From: CAVXSP01 sp963724645 | GTDB lineage: Bacteria > Acidobacteriota > Vicinamibacteria > Vicinamibacterales > SCN-69-37 | NCBI GenBank assembly: GCA_963724645.1 | Contig: CAVRVJ010000007.1 | Coordinates: forward strand, 248,001 to 312,000 | Length of the DNA stretch: 64,000 nucleotides | Reading direction: 5' to 3' | In this document: positions 35,886-42,733 of the stretch, piece by piece | Layout of the letters: each line of letters opens with the position of its first letter | Numbering within the stretch: position 1 is the stretch's first letter | Position numbers and translations under genes: made by a program | The notes under the pieces: model-generated | The model's input: only the letters and a program-made list of their open reading frames with translations | Databases searched by the model: none | Told to the model about the DNA's origin: nothing

Positions 35886-36333
35886 CGGCCGGCACGAGCG
35901 CATGCACCTGACGCTGAAACGGGAAGCGACGAAACCGGCCGCGGCGAACGTCCTCCAGCAGCAGGCGCGGTTCGATGCCTTCGTGCAGCAGTACAACCAG
36001 GACCGCCCGCACCAGGCCCTGGCCATGAAGGTGCCAGCCGACGTCTACGTGCGGTCCGAGCGCGTGTATCGCGGGCTCGAGGACCTGAGCTACCCGTTCC
36101 ACGACGGGACGTTCACCGTGACGACGTGCGGCCGCATCTGCTTCAAGGGGCAGAAGGTGAACCTGAGCCAGGTCTTCGCGGGGCAGAACGTCGGCGTGAC
36201 GCAGGTCGGGGAGCGCATCTGGCTCGTGACCTTCATGCACTACGATTTGGGCTATTTTGACGACGAGACGTGCCGGCTCGAACCGATCGAGAATCCATTC
36301 GGCCCGAACGTGTTACCCATGTCTCCGGAATAA
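35886..36333 (+). pseudogene. C-terminal fragment of an IS481-like transposase
   Basis: From about 35886 the frame reads 'NGRHERMHLTLKREATKPAA', 'ARFDAFVQQYNQDRPHQALA', 'YPFHDGTFTVTTCGRICFKG', 'IWLVTFMHYDLGYFDDETCR', and stops at 36333. This is the typical IS481-family C-terminus. The catalytic N-terminal two thirds are absent. Confidence 0.75.
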
Positions 36334-36356
36334 TCCGTTACCCATGTCCCCGGAAT
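36312..36356. repeat. Tandem 20-bp repeat at the IS481-like end
   Basis: GTTACCCATGTCTCCGGAAT (36312-36331) is repeated as GTTACCCATGTCCCCGGAAT (36337-36356). This resembles the terminal sequence of IS481 elements and probably marks the right end of that remnant, 15 bp from attachment copy 2. Confidence 0.6.
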
Positions 36357-36370
36357 GGACCGAGCATTTT

Positions 36371-36419
36371 TGGTCGGGGCGACTGGATTCGAACCAGCGA
36401 CCCCCTGCGCCCAAGGCAG
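36371..36419. repeat. Partial tRNA-Pro 3' end, attachment-site copy 2
   Basis: 49 bp identical to positions 44958-45006 of the intact tRNA-Pro (CCA end through the anticodon loop), then divergent. The 5' tRNA half is absent. It separates island A (28.4-36.4 kb) from island B (36.4-45.0 kb). Confidence 0.85.
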
Positions 36420-36519
36420 ACGATGACGACAGCTAATCGCGGCCGACCACTGTTTATCGCGGTCGCCCGTGCTCGGTCACGGCCGCTCGTGGTCGTTCAC
36501 GGCGGGGTTTCAGGTCCGA

Positions 36520-36539
36520 TCTTGCAAACTCTTGCAAAC
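36520..36539. repeat. Tandem decamer TCTTGCAAAC x2 near the attachment site
   Basis: Two adjacent copies lie 100 bp inside attachment copy 2. Direct repeats at this spot could be arm-type recombinase sites, though that is inference. The remaining 36420-36625 sequence has no gene but contains other short G/C-rich repeats. Confidence 0.4.
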
Positions 36540-36625
36540 GTCCTTCGGGGCCGGCGATGTGAGAGCGAAGCGGTCAAGTGCGCGCGGGACCGGGCGCACC
36601 CCCGCAGCCCACATCACGCCGCTCA

Positions 36626-36868
36626 TCACGCCACAAGACCAAAATACGATCCGAGGTCCCGTCGTATGGACTGGCGCTGATCAAGATCTAGCTTCCTCGT
36701 GCGCTCCTCGCATTCTGCCAGCCAGGCTCTGTCCTGTGCCTTGGCTAATACCGCGACCGCCGCGGACATCACCACCAGCCTCTGATATCTCTGTCTCGCT
36801 CCCTCGCGGTAGAGCCGTGTCACCTCAGGTTCGTACGCAAGCCAGAACGTCGGGGCCGGTTTTAGCAT
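36626..36868 (-). CDS. Small unknown protein, third gene of the island B operon
   Basis: 80 aa: 'MLKPAPTFWLAYEPEVTRLY' followed by helices 'RLVVMSAAVAVLAKAQDRAWLAECEERTRKLDL'. It is basic and helical, with no family recognised. It starts 7 bp inside the end of the zincin-like gene, so it is probably translated by coupling and is part of the same system. Confidence 0.55.
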   Translation of the reverse strand: MLKPAPTFWLAYEPEVTRLYREGARQRYQRLVVMSAAVAVLAKAQDRAWLAECEERTRKLDLDQRQSIRRDLGSYFGLVA

Positions 36869-37842
36869 GTGAGAGATTTGCTCGACAAAGTAGAACCCCC
36901 GAATATCGTTTCGAATCTGGTTTTCCGTGTTGAGCGCAATGTCTGGAGCGTGGCCGGAATGATCGAGCGCTTATAGACCCTGCGAAGCCCTTCAAGAGTG
37001 GCCTGGAGTTGGTAGTGCATCATCACATTGGTATACAGGCGTCCAATCGTCTCAGGGCGGCTGTCGGTGCGGTATGACTTGAGAAGTTGCTCCACCGCGA
37101 AGAGGTCGCACGCGACCTCTTCGACAAACGAAGCCTCGTGCTGGCGCTGGCCCATGAACGCAATGATGTTTCGTGGATAGACTCCCGCTGCCTCGCTCTC
37201 TGAAAGAAGCGGGCTGCGCGGCCCATGAACGGAGCGGAGGTCGCCTTCCTTGATGCCCCGCTCCGCCTTCTGAAGCAGGGCTTCGATTCGATCCGAAGCC
37301 ATGCGGAAGTACCTGTCCCGTGACGCCGAGGGACTTCGAAAAACATAGTGCGCCTCTTCATGGAAGAAGAGAAGGTAGCCGGCGACGGTGATCGGCTCGG
37401 CGTCATAAATGTGCCGGCCGCGCTGATGACGTTCGATTTCCGCCTTGTTGGGAACCGCCTTCTGCACGCCACGAATCAACTGACCGGCATGCACCACATA
37501 GTCCGTGCCCTCGGCAAGCAGGACAAGCGCGGCGAATCTGTGTAGAGCGTACTGAGCGAGCAGCTCAAGATCGGAATCGTTGTCGAATTGCAGCAGAAAC
37601 CACAGGTACTCAAGCTGTCCCAGATGCTCGTGGTCCCAGACGATGACGCGCTCGTCACCAACAGGCAAAATGCGGACTTGGGCCACGGCCGTCCGGGCCG
37701 CCAGCATTTTGAGGCGTCCGCCCGTCCACCTCACACATTGCGCCTGCATCCAGTCGAACTGCGCCGAGCGCGGAACGTCAAACCGACACAGTCCTTTCAT
37801 CGCAAGCCTGTGGCGCGCAGACTCGATCAGGCCGTCAGGCAT
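36862..37842 (-). CDS. Putative zinc metallopeptidase-like (HEEAH) protein
   Basis: 326 aa. A zinc-binding HExxH motif, 'LLFFHEEAHYVF', lies at residues 161-165. A downstream acidic helix 'SFVEEVACDLFAVEQLL' (Glu241/Glu242, Asp246) is placed as in gluzincin-type third ligands. The N-terminal 100 residues are helical. There is no signal peptide, so it acts in the cytoplasm. The start shares one base with the stop of the small membrane-protein gene (TGATG), and the next gene overlaps its 3' end. Enzymatic activity is inferred from the motif only. Confidence 0.65.
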   Translation of the reverse strand: MPDGLIESARHRLAMKGLCRFDVPRSAQFDWMQAQCVRWTGGRLKMLAARTAVAQVRILPVGDERVIVWDHEHLGQLEYLWFLLQFDNDSDLELLAQYALHRFAALVLLAEGTDYVVHAGQLIRGVQKAVPNKAEIERHQRGRHIYDAEPITVAGYLLFFHEEAHYVFRSPSASRDRYFRMASDRIEALLQKAERGIKEGDLRSVHGPRSPLLSESEAAGVYPRNIIAFMGQRQHEASFVEEVACDLFAVEQLLKSYRTDSRPETIGRLYTNVMMHYQLQATLEGLRRVYKRSIIPATLQTLRSTRKTRFETIFGGSTLSSKSLTC

Positions 37843-38144
37843 CAGGCTTTCTTGGACGCGTGGGCCAGGAACTCAGCGACCTTTTTCACGCTGTAGCCCT
37901 TCGCGAAAATCTTGCCACCCTCGTAATCAATCTCGATCTGGCGTGCCATCAACAGGTCGAAATACTTGCCGATCAGGAATGTGATGATCGGCGTAAGCGT
38001 CGTGATGGCGACGAGGGTTTCGGGGCCGCCGGTGAATTGTTTTTCGCCATGCTCGATCCTGACGTCGGCCCCCATTTCCCTCCATTCTTCGAAGAGTTTC
38101 TTGCCCTCGGCGTCATCGGCCGGAAATGTCGCGACGATGTCCAT
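37842..38144 (-). CDS. Small membrane protein, EACC1-like layout, first gene of island B operon
   Basis: 100 aa from ATG 38142-38144 with GGAGG upstream. The layout is an N-terminal beta/helix part 'MDIVATFPADDAEGKKLFEE', a hydrophobic segment 'LVAITTLTPIITFLIGKYF', then a strand-rich C-terminus 'IEIDYEGGKIFAKGYSVKKV'. This resembles the small constant component (EACC1) that accompanies peptidase-type effectors in bacterial conflict systems. The resemblance is in layout and not proven homology. It is translated just ahead of the zincin-like protein. Confidence 0.6.
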   Translation of the reverse strand: MDIVATFPADDAEGKKLFEEWREMGADVRIEHGEKQFTGGPETLVAITTLTPIITFLIGKYFDLLMARQIEIDYEGGKIFAKGYSVKKVAEFLAHASKKA

Positions 38145-38250
38145 ATCGATTCCTCCAAACGGCGTATCGATGTGCCAACAGCATTGTATCCAGCGAGCGC
38201 CGGCGCCATTGAGACTTGTTCGACCCTCATGGTCCCGCTGGTCTGATGGC

Positions 38251-38391
38251 ATGCGCGAATGCTGGGTGCGGGATATCGCCGATCTTGCCAAGTACGGCGC
38301 GCTGCAGCGCTACGCCGGACCGGATCTGTCCCTGGGCGTCATGTGGGTCCCTGACGACGCATGCCGCCGCGAACAAGCCGGTCGTCGGTAA
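38251..38391 (+). pseudogene. N-terminal fragment of an unnamed conserved protein
   Basis: 'MRECWVRDIADLAKYGALQR' and 'DLSLGVMWVPDDA' match the N-terminus of a widespread unnamed protein (typical start '..W.GDIGDYVKYGLLR.L....LGVxWYL'). The rest is lost, and the frame ends at 38391. Confidence 0.5.
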
Positions 38392-38580
38392 TCCGATCGT
38401 CTGTGTTCCCAGTGAGCCCCGTCTCGGGACGATTTAGGCCGCAGACCTCCGGCCCCGTACTATCCGAGAACTCGATCGAATCGTCACGCGGCTCGAAATA
38501 GCGGAGAAGTCCGCCCAATCTCGCGCTACACATCACGGCATCGACCGCACCGGCCGAGGAGACCCCGGGCGCAATGAGAC

Positions 38581-38656
38581 CGTAGTCAGAATGGAACGAC
38601 CGGCTCCGATTCGCAGCGCGTAGGTTACGCTGCGTGATTGGAGTCATCACATCGCA
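38581..38656. repeat. Inverted repeat, left copy (IS left-end remnant)
   Basis: 76 bp beginning CGTAGTCAGAATGGAACGAC recur in opposite orientation at 40448-40523, with only a few differences. At the right copy the sequence leads directly into an IS110-type transposase start, so both copies are probably 5' non-coding ends of one IS type. This copy is cut off at about 38657 by another IS remnant. Confidence 0.65.
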
Positions 38657-38659
38657 GTG

Positions 38660-38862
38660 TTCCCATCGTTCGCCCGACACCACAATCAGGCGGCACGCGT
38701 GTAGTCGTTAGAAATGCCGCCCAGCCGCGAGAGCGACGACGCACCCGGCCAGCCACGTCAGGTGCCGGTTGACCGCGTTTTCGGCCCCTTGATGATCGTC
38801 CTCGACGAACTCCGCCACCCTTCGGCGGAAATGGCGCTCCCCGATCGGAATCAGCCTGTGGG
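38660..38862 (-). pseudogene. Transposase 3'-end remnant, repeat of 35610-35840
   Basis: Nucleotide pattern (GGCACGCGTGTAGT, then GCCGCCCAGCCGCGAG, then CGGAAATGGCGCTC) follows the fragment at 35610-35840, with substitutions and small gaps. It is a second, more degraded copy of the same IS end. From 38863 to 39059 nothing is recognised. Confidence 0.6.
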
Positions 38863-39059
38863 ACATTACGCCACGGCGAAGCATCCACTCAATGGGATGT
38901 CATGCAACTCCATGCAGGCGCAGTGGCGGTGGTTGTGCCCCAGACCGGCGACAAAGTGTCGCTTCGATCCCCTGAAATGTTCGGGGCGTTGCGATTCGTT
39001 ATTTCGCCCTGGAACGTCGGGTCGTCAACCCTGGCTGGTGCAAGCGACGCAAAGCCACA

Positions 39060-39275
39060 GTGGTCCTCACCACCGTCGTGCCCGCCGAGGGCCTCGACGC
39101 TGGCGACGTAGACACAGTCGTTCACGCATATAACGACGGCCGGGCGTTTGAGGTCGAGTTCACGACGCTGGACGGTAGAACTGTGGCCGTGGTCACCGTG
39201 GAAGCGTCTAGCGTCTGGCCAGTCGGCCGTCGCGAGATCGCGCACGCCAGGGCGCTGGCGGCAGTCAATCCTTAA
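39060..39275 (+). CDS. DUF4926 domain protein
   Basis: 71 aa from GTG 39060: 'VLTTVVPAEGLDAGDVDTVVHAYNDGRAFEVEFTTLDGRTVAVVTVEASSVWPVGRREIAHAR'. This is the DUF4926 small beta-barrel pattern. Such proteins often sit beside toxin-like partners, but none of that kind is adjacent here. The frame may extend a few codons upstream. Confidence 0.7.
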   Translation: MVLTTVVPAEGLDAGDVDTVVHAYNDGRAFEVEFTTLDGRTVAVVTVEASSVWPVGRREIAHARALAAVNP

Positions 39276-39278
39276 TCG

Positions 39279-39605
39279 TCAGCTCACGGGAATCTCGACT
39301 TCGGTGTAGCTTCCGGGCTTGGCATTGTCGACGGCCGAGGCCACGAGATCAACGTGCGGCTGGAGACCTGGCCATTGCGCATATATGACGACCACGATGG
39401 CGATGCGCCGAGCTGACAAGTTCTGCTGGTAGCGCAAGTTCTTGTCCGTCGTGACGAAGACGTCGAAACCATCGGTCTCGGCAGCCGCGAGCAACTCACC
39501 ATTTCCAAGCGTCGCCCAGCCTTGTTGGCTTGCGGTTCGAACTATGTGGTGTGGAAGATGACGAGCGACCGGTACGGGAGTGCCCTAATCCAGCAGGACC
39601 AGCAT
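39279..39605 (-). pseudogene. DUF5615-type toxin inactivated by an amber codon
   Basis: ATG 39603-39605 overlaps the antitoxin stop (TGATG). The frame reads 'MLVLLD', TAG (39585-39587), then 'GTPVPVARHLPHHIVRTASQ', 'GWATLGNGELLAAAETDGFD', 'VFVTTDKNLRYQQNLSARR'. Relatives have Gln or His at the stop position ('LLDQGTPVP'), so a CAG to TAG change is the simplest explanation. Residual expression could start at an internal codon near 39494 but would lack the N-terminal Asp. Confidence 0.75.
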
Positions 39606-39841
39606 CAGCGTTCGGTCGAGGCCAGATCCAGGCTGCGAGCCGCGAACTCGATCACGGCTTGAACCTGCTTCCGGTCGAGGCCTTCGTACCAGTTCAGCAC
39701 GTCGTCGAGACTGGCGCCCGCCTCGAGGTTCTCAAAAATCGTCGCCACAGGCATGCGAGTTCCGCGCAGCACCCACGTGCCGCTGACCTTGCCGGGCACT
39801 CGTTCGACTGCCGGGCACTGGGACCAATCGAGGGCCGCCAT
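39605..39841 (-). CDS. DUF433 antitoxin (second copy)
   Basis: 78 aa: 'DWSQCPAVERVPGKVSGTWVLRGTRMPVATIFENLEAGASLDDVLNWYEGLDRKQVQAVIEFAARSL'. This is a complete DUF433 protein. It is followed, with a one-base overlap, by the amber-interrupted DUF5615 toxin. Confidence 0.88.
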   Translation of the reverse strand: MAALDWSQCPAVERVPGKVSGTWVLRGTRMPVATIFENLEAGASLDDVLNWYEGLDRKQVQAVIEFAARSLDLASTER

Positions 39842-40029
39842 AGATTGCCTTCGGGACCAGATTACACCCGATCGTGAGCTTGCTCGTCGACCGAGGCGAT
39901 CCTGGCGGCTCGAACAGCCGATCGCGACATCAGCCGACTGATGAAAGCGAGAGTAAGGACTTCCGAAGAAAAGGCGTTCAGATCAGTGGGGCACTCTTGG
40001 CGATCCAGAACCAGACTGTGACCGAACGA

Positions 40030-40210
40030 CCTCTTCGATTCGTCCGGTTCCCGGCCTGTACGAGCGCGGACGGGCCTTTCGCGATCCACGATCTGGCGCC
40101 TCAAGCGTCTGGGGCGATTTTCCGCGGCACCGCCGCATGTCCAAAGAACGCCGTCGCCTGGATCGAGGGCGAAGTCGCGGACTGGATGCAAGCGAAGGCT
40201 GACCCAACGT
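40030..40210 (+). pseudogene. Possible AlpA/excisionase-type remnant
   Basis: The phrase 'NAVAWIEGEVADWMQAKAD' matches the C-terminal helix of AlpA-family phage regulators ('vaWxexEVdxWlxxr'). In another frame just upstream, 'GDFPRHRRMSK' could be the preceding 'xFPxpxxL' segment. It is short and frame-broken, so the call is tentative. Sequence from 39842 to 40370 otherwise holds nothing clear. Confidence 0.35.
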
Positions 40211-40369
40211 CTGGCTGGTTGGTGTCGAAACCCAGCATGAAGGCTGTCGTGGGCCGCTTGTCGATCCCCTGCGTTCGACGGCGAATGATCCGACCTATGA
40301 GGCGCAGCTATTCGCGCGCCGCAGCCGTCTTGAGATGCACGTGCCGAGGCCGACCACCTTGGCGCCCAT

Positions 40370-40423
40370 TCTCCCGCGGCTCTCCGCGTGGACCTCGAGA
40401 CCGACAAATCGTACGTTGCTCAT
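40370..40423 (-). pseudogene. N-terminal scrap of a second IS110-type transposase
   Basis: After a ribosome site (AAGGAG), ATG 40421-40423 begins 'MSNVRFVGLEVHAES', the usual 'VGLDVHxxT' N-terminus of IS110/IS116 transposases. Homology is lost after about 18 codons. It is preceded by the inverted-repeat copy at 40448-40523. Confidence 0.5.
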
Positions 40424-40447
40424 GACCAGCTCCTTCGTATGTGGCTC

Positions 40448-40523
40448 TGCGACGTGATGACTCCAATCACGCTGCGTCACCCACGCGCTGCGAATCGGAG
40501 CCGGTCGTTCCATTCTGACTACG
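40448..40523. repeat. Inverted repeat, right copy (IS left-end remnant)
   Basis: Reverse complement of 38581-38656, 25 bp upstream (minus strand) of the IS110-type start. It is probably the 5' non-coding end of that IS. The 40524-40801 interval contains no recognisable gene. Confidence 0.65.
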
Positions 40524-40801
40524 GGCGGCGACGACGACCGTGCTCAACGGTGCTGCGGAGCCGAAGCGGTGAGCTGTCGCACGAGCGCTGGACGGCGGGA
40601 CGGCGAGCCATCACGTCGCCGCACTGGCCCAAGCATGCGGGCTGACGATGGCCGCTCCGCTAAGAGGTCCTGCGGGTGAGATGTCGCCACGCTCGTGTGG
40701 ATGGTGTCGGGACAACCGGAATGTCCAGACCCAACGGCGCCCGATCGCCCCTCAGAATCGTTGACCGAAATACGCCCAAGGGGTAGAAGACGAAGCCGCC
40801 A

Positions 40802-40827
40802 GACCGGCCCGCTTGAGAGAGCCGGTC
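40802..40827 (-). terminator. Stem-loop after the PQQ dehydrogenase gene
   Basis: GACCGGC (40802-40808) pairs with GCCGGTC (40821-40827) across a 12-base loop, 9 bp beyond the stop codon. There is no T-run, so it would be factor-assisted if it terminates transcription. Confidence 0.4.
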
Positions 40828-40836
40828 CCTGCGCGT

Positions 40837-42732
40837 CTACCGCAAGGCGTAGGCGACGACGCCGGTGGGGCCGGCGGGTGTCTCGGCTGGTGCCGGCGCT
40901 CCGCCACGCCCACGCCCGCCAGTGCCACCGGCGGCCGTGACGAGCAGATACTGCGTGCCGTTCAGTTCGTACATCGACGGCGAGCCGCTCGTGTTGCCGC
41001 CGAGCGGCAGTTCCCAGAGCTGCCGGCCGTTTTCGCTGTCGTAGATGTGCACCTTCTGGTCCGGCGCCGTCGCGAAGACGAGGCCCGATCCCGTCGGGAT
41101 GACCGACGTCTTGGTCTGGGACGCCGATCCCGTGCCCTTGAGGCCTTGCGCGAGCAGCCGGAGCTCGTCACCCAGCCCGATCTGCCACTTGATGGCGCCT
41201 TTGTTGAGGTCGTACGCCGTCAGCGTCTGGTACGGCGGGCTGACGATGTCAGCCATCAAGCCGAAACCGTCCATGATCGGGTGCTCGAGCGTCGAGATGG
41301 TTCCGGCCGCTCCGCCGCCATTCGTCTTTCGCACCTCGCCAGGCTTGAGCAGGCGAATCAGCGCCGGCACGTTGAGGCTGATGACGTACAGCGTCCCGTC
41401 GTTGGGATTGGCCGCCGTGCTGCCCCAGTTCGATCCCCCCGAATTGCCCGGAACGTGCAGCGTCTCTTCGTACGCGATCGGCGTGTACGGGCCTTCATAG
41501 TGCGCGTGGGCGACGCGCTGCTTGTATTGTTCGCGCGTGTCCGGCGTGAGGATGTGGGGATTTACGTCCTCCGCGCGCAGCGACAGTTTCGCAAACGGCG
41601 GCGGGTTGGTCGGGAACGGCTGCGTCGGCGAAACGAGCTCGCCCGGAATCTCGGTCTTGGTCGGCACGGGCCGTTCTTCGATCGGCCAGATCGGCGCCCC
41701 GGTCGCGCGATCGAAGACGTACACATAGCCGGTCTTGCCGGCCATGGCCACGACGTCGACCCGCCGTCCATTGTGCTCGATCGTCGTCAATTGCGGCGCT
41801 GAGGTGTTGTCGTAATCCCAGATATCGTGATGAACCATCTGGAAATGCCAGAGCCGCTTGCCGGTGCGGGCGTCGAGCGCGAGGAGCGAGTCGCCAAACA
41901 GGTTGTTGCCGTGACGATTGCCGCCGTAGAAGTTGTGCTTCGGACTCCCGGTCGGCACGTACACGATGCCGCGCGCGACGTCGATCGACTGCTCGCCCCA
42001 GTTGTTGGCACCGCCGATGGTCTTGTACGCCTCGGGCGGCCACGTGTCGTAGCCGAACTCTCCCGGCCGCGGCACGGTGTGGAACGTCCACACGAGCGCG
42101 CCGCTGCGCACGTTGAACGCGCGGATGTCGCCGGGCGCCGAGAGGTATTCCTGGTTCGTCGCCGAGCCGAGGATGATCAGGTCTTCAAACACCCGCCCCG
42201 GTGTTCCCGACTGGACCTTGATCGTGGACGGATCGCGCTCAAGGCCCTGACGCAGGTCCACCTTGCCGTCCATGCCGAAGGCCTGGATGAATTGCCCGGT
42301 CTTCGCGTCGAGTTCCTGCAACTGGTCCCCGATCGCGAAGATCAACCGGCGCTCGGCCCCGTCCCGGGTCTCCCAGTAGTTGAACCCGCGCGTGGTCATG
42401 CCTTGTAGGCCCTCGCGACTCCACAGTTCGCGACCGGTCGCTGCGTCGAGGGCGGCGATGGCGTTGTTGCGGCCGCGGGCATAGACGACGCCACGCGACA
42501 CAATGGGGTTGGATCCGGTCTGACCATCCGGATAGGTCCAGGCGACCTTCAACTGGCTCACGTTGGTCTTGTTGATCTGGGTCGCGGCCACGAACCGCGA
42601 GCTGTCAGGGCCGCCCGCGTAGTCCTTCCATTCACGAGGCGGCGCCTGCGCGGGCACGAGAACGACGAGCGCGAGAAGGAAGGCCGAAGCCCCGAGACCG
42701 CGACGGATGTCACTCACACGTCCTCGAACCAT
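40837..42732 (-). CDS. PQQ-dependent (quinoprotein) dehydrogenase 1
   Basis: 631 aa from ATG 42730-42732, or from GTG at 42717. It has a signal peptide 'GLGASAFLLALVVLVPAQA', then eight-bladed propeller motifs: 'REWKDYAGGPDSSRFVAATQINKTNVSQLKVAWTY', 'AIAALDAATGRELW', 'AFNVRSGALVWTFH', 'WHFQMVHHDIWDYDNTSAPQL', 'VYVFDRATGAPIWPIEERPVP', and 'GSPSMYELNGTQYLLVTAAGG' at the end. There is no cytochrome c domain, so electrons would go to a separate acceptor. The alcohol or sugar substrate is not predictable. It directly follows a related gene and forms an operon with it. Confidence 0.87.
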   Translation of the reverse strand: MVRGRVSDIRRGLGASAFLLALVVLVPAQAPPREWKDYAGGPDSSRFVAATQINKTNVSQLKVAWTYPDGQTGSNPIVSRGVVYARGRNNAIAALDAATGRELWSREGLQGMTTRGFNYWETRDGAERRLIFAIGDQLQELDAKTGQFIQAFGMDGKVDLRQGLERDPSTIKVQSGTPGRVFEDLIILGSATNQEYLSAPGDIRAFNVRSGALVWTFHTVPRPGEFGYDTWPPEAYKTIGGANNWGEQSIDVARGIVYVPTGSPKHNFYGGNRHGNNLFGDSLLALDARTGKRLWHFQMVHHDIWDYDNTSAPQLTTIEHNGRRVDVVAMAGKTGYVYVFDRATGAPIWPIEERPVPTKTEIPGELVSPTQPFPTNPPPFAKLSLRAEDVNPHILTPDTREQYKQRVAHAHYEGPYTPIAYEETLHVPGNSGGSNWGSTAANPNDGTLYVISLNVPALIRLLKPGEVRKTNGGGAAGTISTLEHPIMDGFGLMADIVSPPYQTLTAYDLNKGAIKWQIGLGDELRLLAQGLKGTGSASQTKTSVIPTGSGLVFATAPDQKVHIYDSENGRQLWELPLGGNTSGSPSMYELNGTQYLLVTAAGGTGGRGRGGAPAPAETPAGPTGVVAYALR

Positions 42733-42733
42733 G

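Noticed and set aside
36371..36445. tRNA gene at the 36.37 kb copy
   Set aside because: Only the CCA end through the anticodon loop is present, with no 5' half.
36420..36625. CRISPR-like array in the repeat-rich stretch
   Set aside because: The repeats are only 10-12 bp, irregular and without spacers, and no cas genes are present in the window.
39862..40425. Overlapping 181- and 183-codon frames as real genes
   Set aside because: Neither has a convincing start or whole-length pattern. Only a short AlpA-like phrase is protein-like.
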